Part shown: in pieces, positions 41,669 to 48,175 of the stretch
How positions within the stretch are numbered: position 1 is the stretch's first letter
Layout of the letters: each line of letters starts with the position of its first letter
Source of the DNA: CF-161 sp035259145
GTDB taxonomy: Bacteria > Chloroflexota > Dormibacteria > Dormibacterales > Dormibacteraceae
DNA: 61,101 nt
Assembly (NCBI GenBank): GCA_035259145.1
Contig: DATFWQ010000051.1
Location: 1-61,101 of the forward strand
Reading direction: 5' to 3'
Program-made: the position numbers and the translations under genes
The notes under the pieces: model-generated
What the model was told of the DNA's origin: nothing
What the model saw: only the letters and a program-made list of their open reading frames with translations
The model's database searches: none

Positions 41669-42862
41669 TTGGGAATCCTCCCCCCGCTCGTCGCCCTGCT
41701 GACGCGCGAGTACCCGCCGGACGTCTACGGCGGCGCCGGGGTGCACGTCGAGTACCTGGCGCGCGAGCTGCGCCTCCGGCTGAGGTTGACCGTGCACTGC
41801 TGGGGGGAGCCGCGGTTGGAGCCAGGCGTCGTGGCGCACAAGGCGTGGGGCGACCTGGCCGAGCCGATGCCGGAGGCGGCTGCGCTCCAGGCGCTCTCTA
41901 TCGACCTGCGCATGGTCGCCCGCTGCAAGGGTGCGCAGCTCGTGCACAGCCACACCTGGTACGCGAACCTGGCGGGCCATATGGCGAAGCTGACCTGGGG
42001 CGTGCCCCACGTGGCCACCACTCACAGCCTGGAACCGCTGCGGCCGTGGAAGGCGGAGCAGTTGGGCGGCGGCTACCAGCTGTCCTGCTTCTGCGAGAGG
42101 ACAGCACTTCTGTCAGCCGACGCGGTCATCGCCGTGTCGGATGGCATGCGGCGCGACGTGCTCGCCTGCTACCCCGCGATCGACCCGAGCCGGATACACG
42201 TCATCCACAACGGCATCGATCCGAACGCATACCGGCCGGATCCGTCCCCCGAGACGCTGCGCCGCTACGGCGTGGACCTGTCACGTCCATACGCCATCTT
42301 CGTGGGCAGGGTCACGCGACAGAAGGGCCTCTATCACCTCCTCAAAGCGGCGCTGCTGATGCCTCCTCGCTATCAGCTCGTCGTTTGCGCGGGCAGCCCG
42401 GACACGCCGGAGATCGCGGCCGAGGTGACCGCGCTGGCTCGTCGGGTGAGCAAAGCGCGCGGAGGCGTCGTCTGGATCCAGGGCATCATCCCCCGCCCTG
42501 ACCTCGTGCACCTGCTCACCGGAGCGCGCGTCTTCGTGTGCCCCTCCGTCTACGAGCCCTTCGGCCTCGTCAATCTGGAGGCGATGGCGTGCGAGACGGC
42601 AGTCGTGGCCTCACGGGTTGGCGGCATCCCCGAGATCGTGGTCGACGGCGTCACCGGCTACCTTGTCGACTTGACCCAGGACGACCTCGATATGTTCGCC
42701 GAAGCGCTGGCTGTGAGCATCACACAGCTGCTCGACGATGCCGAGCTGGCCGTGCGAATGGGTGTGGCGGGCCGGCGCCGGGTTCTGGACCAGTTCACGT
42801 GGCCTGCCATCGCCGACCGGACTGTAGGACTGTACCGCTCACTCATGAACGGTGCCTCTTGA
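41669..42862 (+). CDS. glgM: Glycogen synthase / maltose-1-phosphate synthase (GT4)
   Basis: A 397-residue GT4 glycosyltransferase beginning VALLTREYPPDVYGGAGVHVEYLARELR. The C-terminal nucleotide-sugar site is FVGRVTRQKGLYHLL and VYEPFGLVNLEAMACETAVVAS with the EX7E acidic residues. It resembles the actinobacterial GlgA group, reassigned as GlgM because it makes maltose-1-phosphate from ADP-glucose and glucose-1-phosphate; I rely on that similarity. The start is TTG 41669, just after glgC. No glgE is visible in the window. Confidence 0.88.
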   Translation: MGILPPLVALLTREYPPDVYGGAGVHVEYLARELRLRLRLTVHCWGEPRLEPGVVAHKAWGDLAEPMPEAAALQALSIDLRMVARCKGAQLVHSHTWYANLAGHMAKLTWGVPHVATTHSLEPLRPWKAEQLGGGYQLSCFCERTALLSADAVIAVSDGMRRDVLACYPAIDPSRIHVIHNGIDPNAYRPDPSPETLRRYGVDLSRPYAIFVGRVTRQKGLYHLLKAALLMPPRYQLVVCAGSPDTPEIAAEVTALARRVSKARGGVVWIQGIIPRPDLVHLLTGARVFVCPSVYEPFGLVNLEAMACETAVVASRVGGIPEIVVDGVTGYLVDLTQDDLDMFAEALAVSITQLLDDAELAVRMGVAGRRRVLDQFTWPAIADRTVGLYRSLMNGAS

Positions 42863-42932
42863 CCGGACACACAAGGCACCCACGGGCAGACCACCCGTAC
42901 ACTGACGGGCAGGCGCCGATAGACTTGCACGC

Positions 42933-43040
42933 TTGTTGACCTTTCTCGCCGGTCTGATAGTCGGCCTCTTGCTGGGGACCACGATCGGCGTCCTCACGAT
43001 GGCTGCACTCGCAGCCTCATCCCGAAACCGCACAGACTGA
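42933..43040 (+). CDS. Short single-helix membrane peptide, 35 aa
   Basis: From TTG 42933 (or the next TTG, 42936) a frame encodes a peptide whose first two thirds are a transmembrane helix (TFLAGLIVGLLLGTTIGVLT) followed by MAALAASSRNRTD. This matches the pattern of very small DUF3789-like membrane proteins. The hydrophobic design with a charged tail is unlikely by chance in GC-rich noncoding DNA, but without homology evidence I hold it at moderate confidence. It lies downstream of glgM and just before twin hairpins. Confidence 0.5.
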   Translation: MLTFLAGLIVGLLLGTTIGVLTMAALAASSRNRTD

Positions 43041-43045
43041 ACCAG

Positions 43046-43094
43046 CGTGTGCGCCGCGCGCACACGGCCACCCTGTCCCGGCAGCGCCGGGACA
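43046..43094. terminator. Twin 9-bp hairpins downstream of the small membrane peptide
   Basis: CGTGTGCGC-cgc-GCGCACACG (43046-43066) and TGTCCCGGC-agc-GCCGGGACA (43074-43094) are two perfect 9-bp stems with 3-base loops, seven bases apart. They start five bases after the peptide stop codon. Neither has a T-run, so Rho-independent termination of classical type is doubtful; a strong structured barrier or RNA-stabilising element is likely. Confidence 0.6.
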
Positions 43095-43203
43095 TCTTGC
43101 CCGCCGGAGGCTGATCCGGCACCGGATAGCCACTCGGGAACGCCCATTCTGTTGAACGCAGCACGGGCTATAGGCTGGCGAAGCAAGGTGAGAAGGGTAG
43201 CGC

Positions 43204-43884
43204 GTGCAACTGGTATACGAGGCAACTGAACAACCTGACGGCACCGACGTCACCGTCGTCCTGCCGCAGCATCCGTGGTACTCGTACACATCGACACTGA
43301 AGAGGCTGCTCGACTTCTGCGTGGCCGGCCTCGTGTTGCTGGCAACCCTCCCGATCTGGCTTGTCATAGCGGTCGCGATCAAGGTCGACTCTCCAGGGCG
43401 GGCGATATTCATGCAGGAGCGGGTTGGGCTTCGCGGCCGTCGCTTCCGCTTTTTCAAGTTCCGATCGATGACCGACGGAGCGGACCGGATGAAGGCTGAC
43501 ATGCGTCACCTCAGTGAGGTGGACGGGCCAGTGTTCAAGGTCCGCAGCGATCCCCGGGTTACGAGGATCGGCCGGCTGCTCAGACGGACCAGCCTGGACG
43601 AGCTGCCCCAGCTGATCAACGTCCTGAAGGGAGAGATGAGCCTGGTAGGGCCCAGGCCAGCCGTGCCGGAGGAGGTGGCGCAGTACCGTCCCAACGACAT
43701 GGTCCGGCTTGCGGTCAAGCCCGGACTCACGTGCTGGTGGCAGGTCAGGGGCCGCTCGACGGTCGATTTCGACACATGGATGGCCTACGACCGCGAATAC
43801 GTGTACGGACTGTCGTTCTGGACCGACGTCCGGATATTGGTTCGCACCGTGAAGGCGGTCCTCAGTTGCCGCGGAGCTTTCTGA
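43204..43884 (+). CDS. Lipid-phosphate sugar transferase (exopolysaccharide initiation)
   Basis: Polyprenyl-phosphate hexose-1-phosphate transferase, the first step of exopolysaccharide or O-antigen assembly at the inner membrane. One membrane helix (residues about 35-62, LDFCVAGLVLLATLPIWLVI) precedes the catalytic PF02397 domain: RVGLRGRRFRFFKFRSM, TSLDELPQLINVLKGEMSLVGPRP (split here as TSLDELPQLINVL and KGEMSLVGPRP) and VKPGLTCWWQVRGRS. At 226 residues it is the short WbaP-C/PglC-like form. GTG 43204 has a weak GAGAAGGG upstream. It pairs with the next gene. Confidence 0.92.
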   Translation: MQLVYEATEQPDGTDVTVVLPQHPWYSYTSTLKRLLDFCVAGLVLLATLPIWLVIAVAIKVDSPGRAIFMQERVGLRGRRFRFFKFRSMTDGADRMKADMRHLSEVDGPVFKVRSDPRVTRIGRLLRRTSLDELPQLINVLKGEMSLVGPRPAVPEEVAQYRPNDMVRLAVKPGLTCWWQVRGRSTVDFDTWMAYDREYVYGLSFWTDVRILVRTVKAVLSCRGAF

Positions 43885-43906
43885 GCGGCGCCGCCGAACC
43901 TGATCA

Positions 43907-45910
43907 GTGGCACTCGGCGTTCTCCTGACGATCCTCGGCCTGCCCGGCACCCTGGCCGGCCTGTACCTCCTTACCGTGGCCCTGGCGAGCTTTCGCTCCA
44001 TACCGCCGGCGGCGACGACCGACGTCCGCCCCCGGCTTGCGGTTCTGGTGCCGGCGCACGACGAAGAAGCTTTGATCGGCCGCTGCCTTACGTCCCTGAG
44101 TGAGCAGACGTACCCCCGCGAGCTATATCGCGTGGTGGTAATCGCCGACAACTGCAGCGACGGCACGTCCCTGATCGCTTCCGCTTCGGGTGCCGAGGTC
44201 ATGGAACGGCACGATGCGCGGGCGCTGGGGAAGGGATACGCCCTGCGCTGGGCGATGGACCGGTTGCTGGCAGAGGAGAGCCCTCCCGACGGCGTCGTCG
44301 TCGTTGACGCCGATTCCATCGCCGACCGTGACATGCTGGCAGGCCTGGCGGCCGCGCTGGCGACCGGAGCCGAGGCTGCGCAGGCCGAATACCAGGTCCT
44401 GACAGCGGATGCCTCAGTCCCCTCCCGCCTGGTCGCGGCCGCGTTTTTGCTCTTCCACCGAGTTCGTTTGGGAGGACGAGCGGCCCTGGGTCTGCCCTCC
44501 AGTCTGGTGGGCAACGGCATGCTGTTCAGCCGCCGGCTCCTCGCGACCGTGCCATGGAACGCCTTCACCGGAGTCGAGGACCTGGAGTACACGATCAACC
44601 TGCGGATGGCAGGCTTCGGGCCGCGCTTTGTCAGCTCCGCACGGCTGATGGGACCGGTACCCCACGGCTATGCGGGCATGCGTGGTCAACGGCTGCGCTG
44701 GGAGGGCGGCCGCTGGGACGTGGTTCGCCGGCGCCTTGGTCCGCTGCTGGATCACGGTTTGCGGCGCGACCCACGCGTCCTGGACGCCGTCATCGACCTC
44801 GCAGTACCGCCGCTTGGCCTCCTGGCGATGGTGGCGGTGGCTGGCACCGCGATGACGGCCGCTGCGGTCGGACTTCGACTGGCGAGTGCCTGGAGCCTGT
44901 TCGCCTGGCTGCTCACCGATGCAGCCCTGGCGGGATTCGTGCTGCTCGGCCTCTGGTCGGCGGGCGCACCCGCGGCTGTCTGGCTCGCACTCATCGCAAG
45001 CCCGCGTTTTCTGCTCTGGAAGGTGCTGACGTACGCACGCATAGCCGCCGGCGTCGACGCTCGTCGCTGGGAGCGGTCTGAACGGCCGGCAACTTCGACT
45101 GGACCGGCATCGAACTCAATGCACAACGGCCGGGTCAGCATCGCAGGGGTGCCGGTCGACCGTCTGGACATGAATGCGGCGGTCGAGCGGCTGCGCGACG
45201 CCCTGGTTCATCGCAGGCAGGTGCAGGTGGCTACGGTGAACCTGGACTTTCTGGTCAGGGCGCAGCGCACGCCTGAGCTCATGGCCGTGCTCGGACGCAC
45301 CGAGCTCAACCTCGCGGACGGAATGCCGGTCGTGTGGCTGAGCCGGCTCATCGGCCGCTCGGTGCCGGGGCGCGTCGCAGGCGCCGATCTGGTGCCCCGG
45401 CTCATGAGCGAGCTGGCGCAGCGTGGTGCCGGCGTATTTCTACTCGGTGGCGAGGGTGGCGTGGCGGAGGCGGCGGCGCGCCGGCTGGTCCAGGAGATAC
45501 CCGGCCTGGAAGTACGTGGCTGTCACGAGCCGCCGCGCGCCAGCCTTGATGATCTGGACAACAGTGGGCTTGTCGAGATGATCGAGAGCTCAGGCGCGGC
45601 CGTACTGCTCGTGGCTCTGGGCAACCCAAAGCAGGAGCTCTGGATCGCCCGCCACCGGGACCGGCTGCCGGGGATCGCGGTTGCGGTGGGAGTCGGCTGC
45701 GTGTTCGACATCCTGGCGGGTCGCGTCTCCCGCGCGCCGAGGTGGATGCAGCGAGGCGGCCTCGAATGGCTGTACCGGCTGGTTAACGAGCCGCAACGAC
45801 TGGCTGGCCGCTTCGCGAGGGATGCCGCCTGGCTGGTCCTGATCGCCGGGCGCACTCTGCTCCGCCGTGCTCGCGCCCCGCGTATTGCAGCCGACACCGC
45901 GCCGCCGTAG
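43907..45910 (+). CDS. GT2 - WecG/TagA (GT26) fused glycosyltransferase
   Basis: A 667-residue two-enzyme fusion. Residues 1-385 are a membrane GT2: RLAVLVPAHDEEALIGRC, VVVIADNCSDGTS, VVVVDADSIAD, the LRWEGGRWD motif near QRLRW, and three to four membrane helices. After a Ser/Thr/Pro linker, residues about 405-667 are WecG/TagA/CpsF (GT26): VSIAGVPVDRLDMNAAVERL, TVNLDFLVRAQRTPEL, LNLADGMPVVWLSRL and LGNPKQELWIARHRD. Sugars are unknown. The internal ATG at 45119 could give the GT26 part alone. It starts 22 bases after the sugar transferase. Confidence 0.9.
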   Translation: MALGVLLTILGLPGTLAGLYLLTVALASFRSIPPAATTDVRPRLAVLVPAHDEEALIGRCLTSLSEQTYPRELYRVVVIADNCSDGTSLIASASGAEVMERHDARALGKGYALRWAMDRLLAEESPPDGVVVVDADSIADRDMLAGLAAALATGAEAAQAEYQVLTADASVPSRLVAAAFLLFHRVRLGGRAALGLPSSLVGNGMLFSRRLLATVPWNAFTGVEDLEYTINLRMAGFGPRFVSSARLMGPVPHGYAGMRGQRLRWEGGRWDVVRRRLGPLLDHGLRRDPRVLDAVIDLAVPPLGLLAMVAVAGTAMTAAAVGLRLASAWSLFAWLLTDAALAGFVLLGLWSAGAPAAVWLALIASPRFLLWKVLTYARIAAGVDARRWERSERPATSTGPASNSMHNGRVSIAGVPVDRLDMNAAVERLRDALVHRRQVQVATVNLDFLVRAQRTPELMAVLGRTELNLADGMPVVWLSRLIGRSVPGRVAGADLVPRLMSELAQRGAGVFLLGGEGGVAEAAARRLVQEIPGLEVRGCHEPPRASLDDLDNSGLVEMIESSGAAVLLVALGNPKQELWIARHRDRLPGIAVAVGVGCVFDILAGRVSRAPRWMQRGGLEWLYRLVNEPQRLAGRFARDAAWLVLIAGRTLLRRARAPRIAADTAPP

Positions 45911-46009
45911 CACCGCTCGGAACCGCCAGGATTCGGGCCATCTGCCGGCGGATGACCTATATGAGCGTTGGGATTCGGGTGATTCGCTGGCGGACGACCC
46001 TTTCCACGG

Positions 46010-46582
46010 CTACGCCCGGCGGTGCGCAGCCAGGATCACGCCGCCGCACCAGTCCATGTCGATCGCTTGAAGCTCAGGATGGCTGAGCAACATTCGGCGC
46101 AGCTCTGCTGCCAGCTCGTGCCCCTCACCCGTGGCGGGCGTCGGCTTCATGTCGTCGACTACCAGAATCCCGCCCGGCCGGAGGGCCTCCAGCGTTTGAT
46201 CGAAACCAACGTACTTGCCGGCGCGCGAGTCGGGGAACATCAGGTCGAATGTCCCAAGCTGGCCGAGCGCATCGAGGACGTCCGCCTGCACCAACCGCAC
46301 AAACGCCGGCCAGGGCCAGCCCCGCAGCGCCTCCGCCAGTCGAGCGTCGCGCTCGATAGTGACCACCTCGACGTCTCGCCGGTCGCCGAGCCCCGTTACG
46401 ATCCAGGCGGTTCCCATTCCGACGCCGGTGCCCATCTCCAGCACGCGGCCGCCCGGCGGGACCGTCGCCGCCAGCACCGCCAGGAGGCGACCGACACAAT
46501 CCTGGCTGGAAATCGTGAATCCCAGTGCACGTGCCCGTTGCATCGCAGCGACGACGGCCGGCGAGGCCCCCGTACCGCTCAC
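46010..46582 (-). CDS. Class I SAM-dependent O-methyltransferase
   Basis: A 190-residue methyltransferase with the SAM motif VLEMGTGVGMGTAWIV, the acidic loop VVTIERDARLAEAL, FDLMFPDSRAGKY and LVVDDMKPTP. It fits the caffeoyl-CoA/catechol O-methyltransferase group, though the usual metal-binding DxK set is only partly evident. Its ATG overlaps the upstream phosphoesterase stop (46579-46582, ATGA). The substrate is unknown. Confidence 0.83.
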   Translation of the reverse strand: MSGTGASPAVVAAMQRARALGFTISSQDCVGRLLAVLAATVPPGGRVLEMGTGVGMGTAWIVTGLGDRRDVEVVTIERDARLAEALRGWPWPAFVRLVQADVLDALGQLGTFDLMFPDSRAGKYVGFDQTLEALRPGGILVVDDMKPTPATGEGHELAAELRRMLLSHPELQAIDMDWCGGVILAAHRRA

Positions 46583-47307
46583 CGGCCCGCGCGGCGCTCG
46601 AACACCGCTGTCGCCTCTTCGGCGGTCGGAGGCTGGACCACCTGCCGGGCGAAGACCTCGCGGTGAGGGAAGCCGGTTTGTCTGAACGAGGCCGCCGCCG
46701 CCACGAAGTCATAGTCAGTCCGACGAAGGGCTACCTCGGGCCCAAGCAGCGCCCAGTAAGCGCCCGGCCGGTCGGCATAGGGCATGCCGACGCTGCCGGC
46801 GTTGACCACCCTCCAGTCCCTCACGCGCCGGTCGAATTGCATGTGCGTATGGCCGACGACCACCAGGCAGGCCGTGGTGCCAGCCAGGGCTTCGTGCATC
46901 GCATGCTCCGGCGTTGCCGCTGTCACTGTCAGCTCATCGTTCGCCGGCACGGCGTGGCAGAAGCAGGCCGGGCCCAGGCCGTCCACATCTAGCTCCACCG
47001 TCGCCTCGAATCCCTCCAGGAAATCCCGGTCTGTCCGGGTGAGCTGGGCGGCGGGCCACCCGTCACAATCGCCCGCCTCGCGCTCCCCGTCGAACACCTC
47101 CACCATGTTGCGATCGGCGTTCCCACGAACGAAGCGGGTGCTACAGCGCAGTGAGCGCAGCAGCTCGATCGTCTCAACTGGCATAGGCCCCGCGGCCACG
47201 TCGCCCCCGACGACGATCATGTCCACATCGGCGGCTTCGATGGCAGCGAGGACCGCCTGGAGCGCGGGCACGTTGCCGTGGATGTCATAGATGGCCGCTA
47301 CACGCAC
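46579..47307 (-). CDS. Calcineurin-like metallophosphoesterase
   Basis: A 242-residue phosphoesterase with near-consensus metal motifs: YDIHGN, GGDVAAGP, GNADRN (GNHD variant), CHAVP and VVGHTHMQFD. It is more canonical than the paralog at 8749-9411 and has an insert around TRTDRDFLEGFEATVELD. TAGGCT on the minus strand (47314-47319) lies six bases before the GTG start, so the mRNA is probably leaderless. It is coupled to the methyltransferase and divergent from the DUF433 gene. Confidence 0.87.
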   Translation of the reverse strand: MRVAAIYDIHGNVPALQAVLAAIEAADVDMIVVGGDVAAGPMPVETIELLRSLRCSTRFVRGNADRNMVEVFDGEREAGDCDGWPAAQLTRTDRDFLEGFEATVELDVDGLGPACFCHAVPANDELTVTAATPEHAMHEALAGTTACLVVVGHTHMQFDRRVRDWRVVNAGSVGMPYADRPGAYWALLGPEVALRRTDYDFVAAAASFRQTGFPHREVFARQVVQPPTAEEATAVFERRAGR

Positions 47308-47336
47308 CGCCGCAGCCTAGCCTGCACACCTCGCCG

Positions 47337-47370
47337 TTGACCATAGTACGAACATATGTTTGAATAGAAT
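47337..47370 (+). promoter_or_regulatory. Promoter with LexA-like SOS box
   Basis: -35 TTGACC (47337-47342) and -10 TTGAAT (47360-47365) are 17 bp apart; TAGAAT (47365-47370) is an alternative -10. Between them CGAACATATGTTTG (47349-47362) matches the Gram-positive LexA consensus CGAACRNRYGTTYG at every position. A repressor here would occlude the promoter. The downstream ATG 47381 has no Shine-Dalgarno, so the message is leaderless or nearly so. Confidence 0.65.
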
Positions 47371-47380
47371 CGCCGACGTA

Positions 47381-48109
47381 ATGACAGAATCGATCGCAAG
47401 CCTGCCAGCCGATGACCCGCGAGTCAGCCGCGGGCTGTTCACGGTGGCAGAGGCCGCGGGGTGGCTGGGCGTGCCGAAGAGCACATTCCGGACCTGGGCG
47501 ATGGGCTACACGCAGCGCAGACACGACGGGCCGGCGATGGGCGGCAAGCCGATTGTCTTGACCGTCCCCTCGCGACGCGGCGAGCCCGGTGTCCCCTTCC
47601 TGGGCCTGGCCGAGGGACTGGTGCTAAACGCTTTCCGCAGAGCCGGGGTACCACTTCAGAGAATCCGGCCGGCACTGGAACGGCTCGACCAGGAGATGGG
47701 GCTGGAGCACGCGCTGGCGAGCGATCGCCTCTTCACAGACGGCGTCGAAGTACTGTTCGACTACGGGGCCAGGCTGCAACCGACCAGCATCAGCGAGCTT
47801 GTGACCCTTCGCAGCGGACAGCGGGTCTTTGCACCGGTCGTCCGCGAGTATCTCCGACGCATCTCCTATGCCGACGATCACTGGGCCAGTCAGATCGAGC
47901 TGCCCGGCTACCAGCAGGCCCGTGTCGTCGTCAGCCTGGACGTGGCACGTGGTCGACCAGTGCTGCAGCCCGCACGCGTCCCCGTGGAGGACGTCGTGGA
48001 CCGCTGGATCGCGGGGGATTCGATCACTGAGCTGGCAAGCGGCTTCGGCCTCGAGGCCCGCGAGGTGGAAGACGTCGTGAGGGCGGCGACACGCCGCTGC
48101 GCTGCATAG
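47381..48109 (+). CDS. HTH and DUF433 domain protein
   Basis: A 242-residue protein. The N-terminus (residues 15-45, LFTVAEAAGWLGVPKSTFRTWAMGY) is a MerR/excisionase-like HTH. The middle includes PFLGLAEGLVLNAFRRAGVPLQRIRPAL, and the C-terminus (PARVPVEDVVDRWIAGDSITELASGFGLEAREVEDVV) is a DUF433 domain. DUF433 proteins are usually antitoxins of VapB45 type next to a PIN-like (DUF5615) toxin. No such toxin is adjacent here, so it is either solitary or linked to the STAND gene 66 bases downstream. TTG 47360 is excluded because it lies in the -10 box. Confidence 0.82.
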   Translation: MTESIASLPADDPRVSRGLFTVAEAAGWLGVPKSTFRTWAMGYTQRRHDGPAMGGKPIVLTVPSRRGEPGVPFLGLAEGLVLNAFRRAGVPLQRIRPALERLDQEMGLEHALASDRLFTDGVEVLFDYGARLQPTSISELVTLRSGQRVFAPVVREYLRRISYADDHWASQIELPGYQQARVVVSLDVARGRPVLQPARVPVEDVVDRWIAGDSITELASGFGLEAREVEDVVRAATRRCAA

Positions 48110-48175
48110 GCCCGGATGCCCGAAGCGGTGCGGCCGCAAAACTAGTCCGGCATCCTGCAGGGCGAGACTCGTATA

